DNA of 45,509 nucleotides from an uncultured Prevotellaceae bacterium (GCA_900320565.1 ONSR01000031.1:1-45509), one strand, 5' to 3'; counted from the first letter of the stretch, positions 1-8,067 are shown. Notes: a model not told the origin generated them from the sequence alone. Made by a program: numbers and translations.

Positions 1-2487
1 CTGAATTTGATGGCAGAGACAAAGGATGTCACGAACATACATCTGATCGGTCCCTACTCTATTACCAAACCATTCATGACCGACAGCCTCGATTCGGAAG
101 GCAAACAAATTGACCTCGATGAGGTGTTTATGGACAGCCCAGTCCCAACCTCAATTAAGGGAGAGGAGACAAGTCTTCCCTTCTCCATCAATGATGAGGG
201 TTTCTATTTCGCAGGTTTCTCCATTCAGAACACAGGCTTTGCAAAGGGCAAGGTCAATGTGAAATGCGAAAGCAAGCACAAACTCTATATCGATGGCAAC
301 GAGCAGGGCGGCGACTTCGAACTGGTTCCCGGTCGACACGAGGTCTGCATCAAGCTACTCGTCAAGCCCTCGCCCAAAGAGCAAGGAGCAAGGAGCAAGG
401 AGCAAGGGGCAGAAGAATACCAAGACACCATTCAATCCTCTTGCTCCTCGCCCCTTGCCCCCTGCCCCTCTGATACGCTTCGCATCTCCGTGGAGAGCGA
501 GCAGGCTCTCGAAATCAATCCTGAAGGCAAGCGCTACTGGACGAATGCCGACATGATGCACGGCGAGCGCATCAACGGCGTGGAACTCTCCAGCTCAGGC
601 AAGTATGTCCGCATCCACAAAAACATTACCTACAAAGGCGGCGAAACGGAAGGCAAGGACATCTTCATCGACCTCGCGACAGGCAAGGAGTTCAGTCTCG
701 ACGGCTTCCAAAGGTGGCTTCCCAAAGGCGACCGTTACCTCCGCAGCTATCGCGAGATAGAGGGCACAAGATGCTACGAAACAGTTGACCCCAAGACGGG
801 CGAGAAGACATTCATCGGCAAATACACAGGCAAGGGATACGCTTGGCTGACCGACGACTTGAAGCATTTCCTAGTGACCATCGACGAGAAGGTGCCAGAG
901 GAAAAGAACAAGGACGTACACCAAATCCTTGAGCCCGACGACCGTCAGCCTGGCTATCGCAACCGCCGCAACTATTCGCTCTACGACATCGAGACAGGCA
1001 TCACGACGCCCATCACGAAGGGAGCTGCCAAGGTCTATGTCACGCCCAACCGCGACGCGAGCCGTTTCCTCGTGTCCATCTACAAGGAGGAACTCACGGA
1101 ACGTCCCTTCACCTTCACTGACATTCTGTTGCTCGACATGAAGACAGGTCAAGCGGACACACTGGTTCGTCACGATGGATTCATCAGCAACTTCAGTTTC
1201 TCGCCAGACGAGAAGTACCTTGCCATTACAGGCAGTCCCGAGGCACTCGGCGGCGTTGGCAACACACTTCCCAAGGATGTCATCCCCAGCAGCTATGAGT
1301 ATGAGCTGTTCATCATGAACCTTGAGACAAAGGAAGTACGCTGTCTGACACGCGACTTCGCCCCTTCCGTCTCATCGTTCCAATGGTCGGAGCAGGACGG
1401 AATGATTTATGCCCTGTGCGAGAACCGCGACACAAAAAGCCTTTATCGCATCGACCCAAAGGACGGAAAGGCCAAGATGCTGCCACTCTCCGAACCTTAT
1501 ATATATAGTAGCTTCAGTCTGTCCGAGGAGAAGCCTCTCCTTGCCTACATAGGCGAAAGCAGCACGAGCACCGACCGTTGCTGGCTGCGCGACCTCAAAT
1601 CTGGCAAGGAACGTGTGCTTTGCGACCTCAACCCCACCCGACTCAAAGACATACAGCTTGGCGAATGCCACGACTGGAACTTCAAGGCAGAGCGAGGCGA
1701 CACCATTTATGGCTGCTACTTCCTGCCGCCATTCTTCGACGAGACGAAGCAATATCCCATGCTCGTCTATTACTATGGCGGTTGCTCTCCTGTAGGACGA
1801 CTGCTCGACAGCTACTATAATTTCCAGGAATGGGCAGCTATGGGCTATGTGGTTTACCTCATTCAGCCATCGGGTTGCAGCGGTTTCGGTCAGGAGTTTG
1901 CTTCGCGTCACGTTAATGCTTACGGCGATTATACGGCCGACGACATCATTCAGGGCACCAAGCAGTTCTGCAAAGAACATCCTTTCGTAAAAGCCGACAA
2001 GGTTGGATGCCTTGGAGCAAGCTACGGCGGCTTCATGACGATGTACCTCCAGACTGTGACCGACATCTTCGCCGCAGCAATGAGTCATGCCGGCATCAGC
2101 AATCCTGCCAGCTATTGGGGCTATGGTTATTGGGGGTATTCCTACAGCACGACCTCCGCAGCCAACTCTTATCCCTGGAACAACATGGAGCTCTATAGTG
2201 GTCATGCTCCACTCTTCAATGCCGATAAGGTGCACACGCCTATCCTCTTCATGCACGGCGGAGCGGATACCAACGTGCCCATCAACGAGAGCATCCAAAT
2301 GTTCACTGCCCTCAAGTTGCTTGGCAGGGAATGTGCTTTCATCACTGTAGAAGGCGAGAACCACCACATCCTCAACTACGACAAGCGCATCCGTTGGCAC
2401 GACAGCATCATGGCTTGGTTTGCAAAGTGGCTGCAGGACGACCCAACTTGGTGGAACACAATGTATCCAGAGAAGAATCTTAAATAA
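1..2487 (+). CDS. S9 family serine peptidase (prolyl oligopeptidase type), 5' end outside window
   Basis: A secreted or periplasmic serine peptidase of clan SC, expected to cleave short peptides, often after proline. The C-terminal alpha/beta-hydrolase domain has the nucleophile motif GASYGGF (Ser codon 2020-2022), the catalytic Asp in HGGADTNVP (codon 2266-2268) and the His in EGENHHI (2362-2367). The N-terminal half looks like the beta-propeller of the family (repeated blade-like strands, for example FSFSPDEKYLAITG). The frame is open to base 1, and the residues before AETKDV (L-N-L-M) look like the end of a signal peptide, so I think the true start lies upstream; an ATG at 10 is the alternative. 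An in-frame stretch around 379-468 consists of heptanucleotide repeats in both orientations and gives a low-complexity peptide (KEQGARSKEQGAEE...SSPLAPCPS) that does not look like part of the fold. The next gene, mutS2, starts 17 bp downstream. Confidence 0.88.
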   Translation: MNLMAETKDVTNIHLIGPYSITKPFMTDSLDSEGKQIDLDEVFMDSPVPTSIKGEETSLPFSINDEGFYFAGFSIQNTGFAKGKVNVKCESKHKLYIDGNEQGGDFELVPGRHEVCIKLLVKPSPKEQGARSKEQGAEEYQDTIQSSCSSPLAPCPSDTLRISVESEQALEINPEGKRYWTNADMMHGERINGVELSSSGKYVRIHKNITYKGGETEGKDIFIDLATGKEFSLDGFQRWLPKGDRYLRSYREIEGTRCYETVDPKTGEKTFIGKYTGKGYAWLTDDLKHFLVTIDEKVPEEKNKDVHQILEPDDRQPGYRNRRNYSLYDIETGITTPITKGAAKVYVTPNRDASRFLVSIYKEELTERPFTFTDILLLDMKTGQADTLVRHDGFISNFSFSPDEKYLAITGSPEALGGVGNTLPKDVIPSSYEYELFIMNLETKEVRCLTRDFAPSVSSFQWSEQDGMIYALCENRDTKSLYRIDPKDGKAKMLPLSEPYIYSSFSLSEEKPLLAYIGESSTSTDRCWLRDLKSGKERVLCDLNPTRLKDIQLGECHDWNFKAERGDTIYGCYFLPPFFDETKQYPMLVYYYGGCSPVGRLLDSYYNFQEWAAMGYVVYLIQPSGCSGFGQEFASRHVNAYGDYTADDIIQGTKQFCKEHPFVKADKVGCLGASYGGFMTMYLQTVTDIFAAAMSHAGISNPASYWGYGYWGYSYSTTSAANSYPWNNMELYSGHAPLFNADKVHTPILFMHGGADTNVPINESIQMFTALKLLGRECAFITVEGENHHILNYDKRIRWHDSIMAWFAKWLQDDPTWWNTMYPEKNLK
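379..468. repeat. Heptanucleotide repeats in both orientations inside the S9 peptidase gene
   Basis: Four perfect units of GAGCAAG fill 379-406. After a short spacer, related units in the complementary sense follow (TTGCTCC, TCGCCCC, TTGCCCC, CTGCCCC, 441-468). The two arms could form a hairpin. The stretch stays in the peptidase frame. Because the unit is 7 bp, gain or loss of one unit would shift the frame. Confidence 0.85.
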
Positions 2488-2504
2488 GGATTAAGGATTC
2501 ACGT

Positions 2505-5087
2505 ATGTCATTAGAAGAGAAGATAGGTTTCAACGAGATTCGTGCCATGCTGCACGGCTATTGCCTCAGTTCCTTGGGACATGAGAAGGTGGATGCTATG
2601 CAGTTCTCTTCCGACCACGAAGTCGTCACCTCCCTTCATCTGCAGCTTGCCGAACTTGAATCAATCCTTCAGACTACTACCGAGTTACCAGAGCAAGACT
2701 TCTTCGATTTAAGAGAAGACATCCATCGTATTCGTATCGAAGGAACTTACCTCGAAGAACAGACGGTTTGGGAACTGTTTAGGGTTCTGCGTACCCTTCA
2801 TTCTTGGGTCGAAATCGTAAGACAAAGTGCCTCTGAAGAAAGAACCTCTTTCCCTGCTCTCGAAAAGCTTGCCGAAGGTGTTTTTACCTTTAAGAGCATT
2901 ACCCGCCGTCTCGAACAGATGCTCGACAAGTATGGCCACATCAAAGATAATGCAAGCAGCGAACTTGCTTCCATTCGCCGAGAACTGAAGCTTGCTGAAG
3001 GAAGTGTTAGCAGAACCTTAACGAGCATTCTGAAATCAGCTCAAGCAGAAGGTTTGGTCGAGAAAGATGTTGCCCCTGCAATGCGAGACGGCCGTTTGGT
3101 CATTCCTGTGGCTCCCGCTTTGAAGCGACGCATCAAAGGCATCATTCACGACGAAAGCGCTACAGGCAAAACAGTCTTCATCGAGCCTGCAGAAGTAGTT
3201 GAAGCCAACAACCGCATCCGCGAACTGGAGGCAGAAGAGAAGCGAGAGGTTATTCGCATCCTTCGCGAGTTTACTGAACAACTGCGCCCCAACCTAAAGG
3301 AGTTGTTACGAGGCTTCGAGTTCCTTGCAGACATTGAGTTTCTCCTTGCCAAACATCAGCTAACGAAAGCAATTGTTGGCCTTTCTCCTGAGATATATTC
3401 CACGCCGCTCATCGATTGGATTGATGCCAGACATCCACTTTTGGAAGCAAAGTTGAAGACCCTCTCTAACTCCCCCTTAAAGGGGGAGGACAAGAAGTCT
3501 CCTTTTAAGGGAGATTTAGAGGGTCCTGGGAAGATTGTGCCGCTCTGCATCATGCTTAACAGAAAACGACACATCCTCATCATTAGTGGACCAAATGCAG
3601 GCGGCAAGAGTGTCTGCCTGAAGACAGTCGGTTTGTTGCAATACATGTTGCAGTGCGGCCTGCCTATACCTTTGGCTGATGGTTCAAGGGCTGGCATCTT
3701 TGAGCAAATCTTCATCGACATCGGCGACGAGCAAAGCATCGACGACGACCTGAGTACCTACAGCAGCCACCTGCTCAACATGAAGCGAATGATGGCAAGC
3801 TGTACACCTAATACATTATTACTAATAGATGAGTTTGGAGGCGGAACGGAACCAACAATTGGTGGCGCTATTGCAGAAGCTGTCTTGAAACGTTTCGTCA
3901 GCAAACAAACCTTTGCCGTCATCACGACACACTACCAGAACCTCAAGCACTTTGCAGAAGACACGCCTGGAGTCGTGAATGGGGCCATGCTCTACGACAG
4001 GCAGAAGATGGCTGCGCTATTCCAATTGCAGATAGGCAACCCTGGCAGCAGCTTCGCTGTAGAGATTGCTCGCAAGATTGGCATTCCTGAAGACGTGATT
4101 GCAGATGCTACTGAACTTGTAGGTCGTGAGTACGTCAATGCCGACAAATACCTGCTCGACATTACTCGAGACAAGCGATATTGGGAGGGTAAACGTCAGA
4201 CGATTCATTCGCAAGAGAAGCAGATGGTGCAAACCATCGAGCACTACGAGAAGGAAATAGAGGAGCTGCGAGGCAAGCGTAAGGAAATCATTCGGGAAGC
4301 TAAAGCAGAAGCCGATAAAATCATCGCTGCAGCTAATGCTCAGATTGAGAACACCATCCGCGAGATTAAGGAAGCCCAAGCAGACAAGGAACGTACACGT
4401 TCTGCACGTCAGCAACTGCAAACCTTCCGCGAAGAAGTGGGACAGATGAGTCAGGAAGAGCTTGATGCTTATGTTGAGAAGAAGCGTAAGCAGATTGAGG
4501 AACGCAGGAAGCGTCATCAGGAAAGGCAGGCAGCAAAGAAACAGAAGACCCTCTCTAACTCCCCCATTGAGGGGGAGAACAAAAGAGTCTCCCCTTTACG
4601 GGGAGATTTAGAGGGGGCTGCTCTTACTGTCGGCTCTACTGTTCGCATCAAGGGACAGACATCCATTGGCACCATCACAGCCATCGAGGGTAAGCAAGCG
4701 ACAGTCACCTTTGGAGTGATGAGAACCCTTGTTGACCTTAAGCGATTGGAACAAGCAAAGGAAGCGCCCAAACAGGAAGCAAGTCAAACCGTAGTAGTAA
4801 GTCGTCAAACGCAGGACAGCATTCGCCAGAAACATCTCGACTTCAAACAGGAGATTGATGTTCGTGGCATGCGAGTCGACGAAGCTTTGCAAGCCGTCAC
4901 CTATTTCATCGATGATGCCCTACTGGTTAATGCTTCGCGGGTTCGCATTCTTCATGGCACAGGAACTGGAGCGCTTCGACAAATCATCCGTCAATACCTG
5001 AATACCGTCTCTGGCGTTGTTTCTTTCCACGACGAACACGTCCAATTCGGCGGCGCTGGCATAACTGTAGTAGAGTTTAGAGAATGA
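2505..5087 (+). CDS. mutS2: Endonuclease MutS2 (MutS-like ATPase with Smr domain)
   Basis: MutS2 is a MutS-family ATPase without the mismatch-binding domain. It is linked to suppression of recombination and to ribosome-collision rescue in other bacteria. Visible order: core/clamp helices (residues about 1-315), Walker A GPNAGGKS at 362-369, Walker B LLLIDEFGGGTEP with Asp 442, a long charged coiled coil (about 520-680), a short KOW-like strand region (VGSTVRIKGQTSIGTI), and a C-terminal Smr nuclease domain (about 783-858, with DVRGMRVDEA and LHGTGTGALR). Length is 860 aa, a little above the usual 780-830. The excess is explained by two in-frame palindromic insertions, at residues about 319-340 (just before the ATPase) and 682-704 (between coiled coil and KOW-like part), both at domain borders. 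The start ATG at 2505 fits the family. It overlaps tcdA by 4 bp (ATGA), so coupled translation is likely. Confidence 0.95.
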   Translation: MSLEEKIGFNEIRAMLHGYCLSSLGHEKVDAMQFSSDHEVVTSLHLQLAELESILQTTTELPEQDFFDLREDIHRIRIEGTYLEEQTVWELFRVLRTLHSWVEIVRQSASEERTSFPALEKLAEGVFTFKSITRRLEQMLDKYGHIKDNASSELASIRRELKLAEGSVSRTLTSILKSAQAEGLVEKDVAPAMRDGRLVIPVAPALKRRIKGIIHDESATGKTVFIEPAEVVEANNRIRELEAEEKREVIRILREFTEQLRPNLKELLRGFEFLADIEFLLAKHQLTKAIVGLSPEIYSTPLIDWIDARHPLLEAKLKTLSNSPLKGEDKKSPFKGDLEGPGKIVPLCIMLNRKRHILIISGPNAGGKSVCLKTVGLLQYMLQCGLPIPLADGSRAGIFEQIFIDIGDEQSIDDDLSTYSSHLLNMKRMMASCTPNTLLLIDEFGGGTEPTIGGAIAEAVLKRFVSKQTFAVITTHYQNLKHFAEDTPGVVNGAMLYDRQKMAALFQLQIGNPGSSFAVEIARKIGIPEDVIADATELVGREYVNADKYLLDITRDKRYWEGKRQTIHSQEKQMVQTIEHYEKEIEELRGKRKEIIREAKAEADKIIAAANAQIENTIREIKEAQADKERTRSARQQLQTFREEVGQMSQEELDAYVEKKRKQIEERRKRHQERQAAKKQKTLSNSPIEGENKRVSPLRGDLEGAALTVGSTVRIKGQTSIGTITAIEGKQATVTFGVMRTLVDLKRLEQAKEAPKQEASQTVVVSRQTQDSIRQKHLDFKQEIDVRGMRVDEALQAVTYFIDDALLVNASRVRILHGTGTGALRQIIRQYLNTVSGVVSFHDEHVQFGGAGITVVEFRE
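3459..3534 (+). repeat. In-frame palindromic element, copy 1 (in mutS2)
   Basis: The element begins ACCCTCTCTAA and ends TTTAGAGGGT, forming terminal inverted repeats. Inside are two palindromes, CTCCCCCTTAAAGGGGGAG and CTCCTTTTAAGGGAG. It is translated as TLSNSPLKGEDKKSPFKGDLEG. Only one of the three forward frames of the left half has no stop, and it is the one used. Confidence 0.9.
4548..4616 (+). repeat. In-frame palindromic element, copy 2 (in mutS2)
   Basis: A second full-length copy has the same outer ends (ACCCTCTCTAA ... TTTAGAGGG) and two inner palindromes with compensating changes (CTCCCCCATTGAGGGGGAG; CTCCCCTTTACGGGGAG). It is in the same orientation and frame as copy 1 and is translated as TLSNSPIEGENKRVSPLRGDLEG. 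The inner stems stay paired although the bases differ from copy 1. Confidence 0.9.
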
Positions 5088-5920
5088 ATAACGACCTTTT
5101 CAATCGTACTGAGCTTTTGCTTGGCAGCGAAGCCATGAAGCGTATTCAGAGCAAACGCGTCATCATCTTCGGTCTTGGAGGTGTTGGGAGTTGGTGTGCC
5201 GAGTGTCTCGTTCGCGAAGGCATCATGCACATCACACTTGTCGATAGTGATGTGGTTTGCATCACGAATTGCAACCGTCAGCTCATGGCTACAACCAAAA
5301 CAATAGGCGAGCCGAAGGTGGAAGCTCTTCGAAAACGATTGCTCGAAATAAATCCTGAAGCCGACATTGTTGCTTTGCAGAAGAACTACAGCGAAGAGAC
5401 AGCAAACGATTTCAACATAGAAACTTACGACTATGTCATCGACGCTATTGATTCGCTTAAAGACAAGATTAGTCTCATCATACGGACCCTCTCTAACTCT
5501 CCCTTAAAGGGAGAGAATCAAAGGTCGGCGACCGCTCCGCCTGAACCTGACCGGAGGGAAGAAGTGGAAGCCAACTCCCTCCCTTTAAGGGAGGGATGGG
5601 GTGGGTCTTTTTTCTCGTCCATGGGTGCCGCTCTTCGTATTGACCCCACGAAAGTACGCGTTTCGGAGTTCTGGAAGATAAAGGGCGACCCATTAGCAGC
5701 AGCGATGCGTTCATCTATGCGGAAGCATAAGCTTTTCCCTGCCCGCAAATTCCTTTGTGTTCATAGCGAGGAACAACCACTACCAAATCTTGGCAAAGCC
5801 TTGCAGGACGGCAGCAAGACCTTCAACAAAGTGCAGACGAACGGCTCTCTTGCACACATCACTGCCATCTTCGGCATGACCCTTGCAGGTCTAGTCATTC
5901 AGGATATCTATCAACAATAA
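5084..5920 (+). CDS. tcdA: tRNA threonylcarbamoyladenosine dehydratase (TcdA/CsdL, ThiF superfamily)
   Basis: TcdA is an E1-like enzyme that uses ATP to cyclise t6A at position 37 of tRNAs. The nucleotide-binding motif GLGGVGSWCAECLVREG is at residues about 26-42, followed by VDSDVVCITNCNRQL (the family D...N.NRQ signature) and YVIDAIDSLKDK. The C-terminal part has SSMGAALRIDPTKVRVSEFWKIKGDPLAAAMR, typical of the family. Residues about 135-175 (5486-5606) are a foreign palindromic insertion of 121 bp between the IDSLKDKISLI helix and the SSMGA strand. Without it the protein would be about 238 aa, close to the usual Bacteroidales length. Whether the enzyme is still active cannot be told from sequence. 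It overlaps mutS2 by 4 bp and is followed after 19 bp by a zinc-ribbon gene. Confidence 0.9.
   Translation: MNNDLFNRTELLLGSEAMKRIQSKRVIIFGLGGVGSWCAECLVREGIMHITLVDSDVVCITNCNRQLMATTKTIGEPKVEALRKRLLEINPEADIVALQKNYSEETANDFNIETYDYVIDAIDSLKDKISLIIRTLSNSPLKGENQRSATAPPEPDRREEVEANSLPLREGWGGSFFSSMGAALRIDPTKVRVSEFWKIKGDPLAAAMRSSMRKHKLFPARKFLCVHSEEQPLPNLGKALQDGSKTFNKVQTNGSLAHITAIFGMTLAGLVIQDIYQQ
5486..5606 (+). repeat. In-frame palindromic element, copy 3, compound form (in tcdA)
   Basis: The left end is the same as in the mutS2 copies (ACCCTCTCTAACTCTCCCTTAAAGGGAGAG, split here as outer end plus inner palindrome). It then continues with a GC-rich module and a second palindrome, CTCCCTCCCTTTAAGGGAGGGA, and ends GGGGTGGGT. 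It is translated as TLSNSPLKGENQ followed by a Pro/Glu-rich stretch and NSLPLREGWGG. Bases 5546-5563 match 7202-7219 downstream of tRNA-Ser in inverted orientation at 17 of 18 positions. Confidence 0.85.
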
Positions 5921-5939
5921 ACACATACAATTACAATTT

Positions 5940-6080
5940 ATGGAAACCAAGGAAACAAATAACAAAGAGAGACAAGAGGAGCAGACCTATCATTGCAACG
6001 ATTGCGGTAACGTCATCTACAAGCACGAAGTATTCTGCTCAAAGTGCGGCAAATTGCTCGACAGATACGACTTTGAATAA
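5940..6080 (+). CDS. Small zinc-ribbon protein (46 aa)
   Basis: A short hydrophilic protein starting METKETNNKERQEE and ending DRYDFE. It has two CxxC pairs, CNDC (residues 19-22) and CSKC (33-36), spaced as in a rubredoxin-like zinc ribbon. It lies 19 bp after tcdA, and its stop codon directly abuts the ATG of the EamA transporter, so it is probably translated as part of the same mRNA. The function is not known. Zinc ribbons of this size commonly bind nucleic acid or proteins, but nothing here decides between these. Confidence 0.75.
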   Translation: METKETNNKERQEEQTYHCNDCGNVIYKHEVFCSKCGKLLDRYDFE

Positions 6081-7004
6081 ATGAGCGGCGAACTGCTTTC
6101 CCTTCTTGTTGCCGTGATGTGGACCTTCACGGCACTCTTTGCTGAGGTCGCGAGCAAACGCATGGGTACGCTTGTGCTCAACGTTTGGCGCATGCTTTTA
6201 ACGATTCTGTTGCTTGGCATCGTGCTTTGGTGGACGTGTGGCAAACCATGGCCGCAATACGCCAACACGGAGGTTTGGAAATGGTTCCTGGCAAGTGGCT
6301 TCATGGGCTTCGTCTTTGGTGACTACTGCCTCTTCAATGCATATATCGTGATGGGTAGCCGTTTCGGTCAACTTTTCATGACGCTTGCCAGCCCTTTTGC
6401 CGCCATAGCAGCCTGGCTCATGATGGGCGAGACAATGGGAATGCTCGCTTTGCTGGGCATGATTGTAACATTAAGCGGCATCGGCATCTCAATCATGGGT
6501 AAAGACGATGATGGTACTCGACACCTGAAACTCCCTCGTAAAGGAATCCTTCTGGGCATAGGTGCAGGCATGGGACAAGGTATTGGCCTCGTTCTGAGCA
6601 AACAAGGACTGATGCATTATGCAGCCAATATCCCTTCGGAAGCAACAGATGTTGCGGCTATGATGCCTTTTGCAGGCACTCAGATGCGAGCTGTAATGGG
6701 ACTGATTGGTTTCGGAGCAACACTAATCTTCTTGAAGAAATGGCGAAACATGCTTCGTTTCTTTACCGACCTTCGAGGAGCAGCCGCTGCGATGGGAGCC
6801 ATCTTGCTCGGTCCCTTCTTTGGCGTAAGTCTAAGCCTAATGGCAGTTGGAATGACGAATACAGGCGTTGCTCAAACCCTGATGTCGCTCACACCCATTC
6901 TCATTTTGTGGCCCTCCAGGTTGATGTTTGGTACGAAAATCAGCATGCAGGAAGTGGTCGGAGCAGTCATTGCAGTAGCTGGAGCATCACTTTTCTTCAT
7001 TTAG
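6081..7004 (+). CDS. EamA/DMT-family transporter
   Basis: An inner-membrane transporter of the drug/metabolite superfamily, 307 aa, with about ten hydrophobic segments arranged as two EamA halves (residues about 1-140 and 155-305). The first helix begins ELLSLLVAVMWTFTALFAEVASKR, and each half ends with the glycine-rich helix usual for the family (GMIVTLSGIGISIMG; VVGAVIAVAGASLFFI). The substrate cannot be predicted. The start codon follows the stop of the zinc-ribbon gene without a gap. It ends 49 bp before tRNA-Ser. Confidence 0.88.
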   Translation: MSGELLSLLVAVMWTFTALFAEVASKRMGTLVLNVWRMLLTILLLGIVLWWTCGKPWPQYANTEVWKWFLASGFMGFVFGDYCLFNAYIVMGSRFGQLFMTLASPFAAIAAWLMMGETMGMLALLGMIVTLSGIGISIMGKDDDGTRHLKLPRKGILLGIGAGMGQGIGLVLSKQGLMHYAANIPSEATDVAAMMPFAGTQMRAVMGLIGFGATLIFLKKWRNMLRFFTDLRGAAAAMGAILLGPFFGVSLSLMAVGMTNTGVAQTLMSLTPILILWPSRLMFGTKISMQEVVGAVIAVAGASLFFI

Positions 7005-7029
7005 ATTTGGCTGGTTCGAAATAAAATTG

Positions 7030-7037
7030 TAATTTTG
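7030..7037 (+). promoter_or_regulatory. -7 box of the tRNA-Ser promoter
   Basis: TAATTTTG followed by C matches the Bacteroidetes -7 consensus TAnnTTTG. It lies 16 bp before the first base of the tRNA. Confidence 0.65.
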
Positions 7038-7053
7038 CAGCCGCAAACAAACA

Positions 7054-7140
7054 GGAGAGATGCCAGAGTGGTCGAATGGACCGCACTCGAAATGCGGCGT
7101 ACTCTTACGGGTACCCTGGGTTCGAATCCCAGTCTCTCCG
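7054..7140 (+). tRNA. tRNA-Ser (anticodon CGA)
   Basis: A class II tRNA of 87 nt. The acceptor stem GGAGAGA (7054-7060) pairs with TCTCTCC (7133-7139), followed by discriminator G. The anticodon arm has stem CCGCA/TGCGG around loop CTCGAAA, giving anticodon CGA. A long variable arm and the T arm GGGTTCGAATCCC follow. The 3' CCA is not encoded (GCAAA follows). Confidence 0.95.
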
Positions 7141-7233
7141 CAAAGAAGGACACCCCCAAGAGGTGCCCTTTTTGCTTTGTTCCTGGTCTCTCACCCAGGG
7201 GTTCTTCCCTACGGTCAGGCGGCAGAGCCGGAA

Positions 7234-7254
7234 CGAATCCCAGTCTCTCCGCAA
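7234..7254 (+). repeat. Second copy of the tRNA-Ser 3' end (21 bp)
   Basis: Bases 7234-7254 repeat bases 7123-7143 exactly, covering part of the T arm and the 3' acceptor strand. The rest of a tRNA is missing. The copy is 111 bp downstream and is followed by its own terminator-like hairpin. It may be a decayed duplicate tRNA or an attachment-site scar of an integrated element. Confidence 0.8.
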
Positions 7255-7259
7255 CAAAG

Positions 7260-7287
7260 AAGGCAACCGAATGAGGTTGCCTTTTTC
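7260..7287. terminator. Rho-independent terminator after the tRNA region, possibly bidirectional
   Basis: Stem AAGGCAACC (7260-7268) pairs with GGTTGCCTT (7275-7283) around a 6-nt loop and is followed by a T-run. It also lies directly after the stop of the minus-strand nucleosidase gene and could end both transcripts. A weaker hairpin (GGACACC/GGTGCCC, then TTTTT) sits at about 7148-7173 just after the tRNA. Confidence 0.75.
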
Positions 7288-7290
7288 TTA

Positions 7291-7980
7291 TTATATCTTG
7301 CTTAGGAACTCTTTGGTGACGGCGAAGCTCTTATCAGCCATCGTGTCCCAGAAGTTCAGATACTGTTTGAAGTGAGCTTTTACACCAGGGGTGTCGCTGA
7401 TGATGCGGAAGCTAAGAAACGGTATGCTCCAAAGGTGGCAAACTTGTGCAATAGCGCCACTCTCCATATCGACAGCCAGACCTTGCGGATACTTGCCCTT
7501 GATGACATCCAACTCATCGCGATTAGTAATGAACTGGTCGCCAGAACATATCAATCCTGAAACTATATGAACATCTGTTTTGAGGGTCGATGCAAGTTCG
7601 ACAAGTCGTTCATCGCCCTTAAAGAGCCTTGGCAAGCCCTGGACTTGACCTGGGTCGCAATTGTCGCCACAATAGACGTCGTGATAGCAAACCTCTTTGC
7701 CTATAACGACATCCATCACGTCGAGCCTTGTGTCGATGCCACCAGCGACTCCAGTCGAAATGACGCAATCGGGATGAAACGTCATGATGAGGTTCGTAAC
7801 GCCTGTAGCCGCATTTGTCTTACCTATGCCGCATTGAAGCAACACGACCTTACTCTCTCCCAAACTGCCGACGAGGAACTCTTGCGGTCCGCTCTTTACC
7901 GTCTCTGCATCTTGAAGCATGGCAGCCACTTGGCGGTATTCTACGCTCATGGCCGTCAGCACACCTATAGTCTTTTGCAT
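7291..7980 (-). CDS. mtnN: 5'-methylthioadenosine/S-adenosylhomocysteine nucleosidase
   Basis: The enzyme hydrolyses the glycosidic bond of MTA and SAH, removing by-products of SAM-dependent reactions and feeding methionine recycling. The 229-aa length matches the family. The N-terminus has IGVLTAMSVEYRQVAAML with the conserved Glu. The core has GVAGGID, and the C-terminal part has AVDMESGAIAQVCHLWSIPFLSFRIISDTPG, carrying the conserved Glu of the MES motif and the catalytic Asp of the SDT segment. The start at 7980 is an ATG. A -7 box (TATCTTTG) lies at 8004-8011 on the same strand. It is divergent from the Fur-family gene, with an array of heptamer repeats between their promoters. Confidence 0.93.
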   Translation of the reverse strand: MQKTIGVLTAMSVEYRQVAAMLQDAETVKSGPQEFLVGSLGESKVVLLQCGIGKTNAATGVTNLIMTFHPDCVISTGVAGGIDTRLDVMDVVIGKEVCYHDVYCGDNCDPGQVQGLPRLFKGDERLVELASTLKTDVHIVSGLICSGDQFITNRDELDVIKGKYPQGLAVDMESGAIAQVCHLWSIPFLSFRIISDTPGVKAHFKQYLNFWDTMADKSFAVTKEFLSKI

Positions 7981-8003
7981 ACCTATTATTGATGATTTTG
8001 GTG

Positions 8004-8011
8004 CAAAGATA
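8004..8011 (-). promoter_or_regulatory. mtnN: -7 box of the mtnN promoter
   Basis: On the minus strand this reads TATCTTTG followed by C, matching the Bacteroidetes consensus. It leaves a short leader of roughly 20 nt before the ATG. Confidence 0.75.
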
Positions 8012-8020
8012 CAAAATAAA

Positions 8021-8048
8021 GTTTAAAGTTTAAAGTTTAGAGTTTAAA
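8021..8048. repeat. Heptanucleotide array between the mtnN and fur promoters
   Basis: Four tandem units GTTTAAA, GTTTAAA, GTTTAGA, GTTTAAA. The array covers the region where the -33 elements of both divergent promoters would lie. Confidence 0.9.
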
Positions 8049-8054
8049 ATTTTG

Positions 8055-8062
8055 TAACTTTG
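8055..8062 (+). promoter_or_regulatory. -7 box of the Fur-family gene; mRNA may be nearly leaderless
   Basis: TAACTTTG followed by C. Its last base is only 5 bp before the ATG at 8068, so transcription would start at or very close to the start codon. Confidence 0.7.
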
Positions 8063-8067
8063 CAGGC

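Noticed and set aside
1372-2400. Open frame of 342 codons on the minus strand
   Set aside because: Antisense shadow of the S9 peptidase catalytic domain, where the active-site motifs are on the plus strand.
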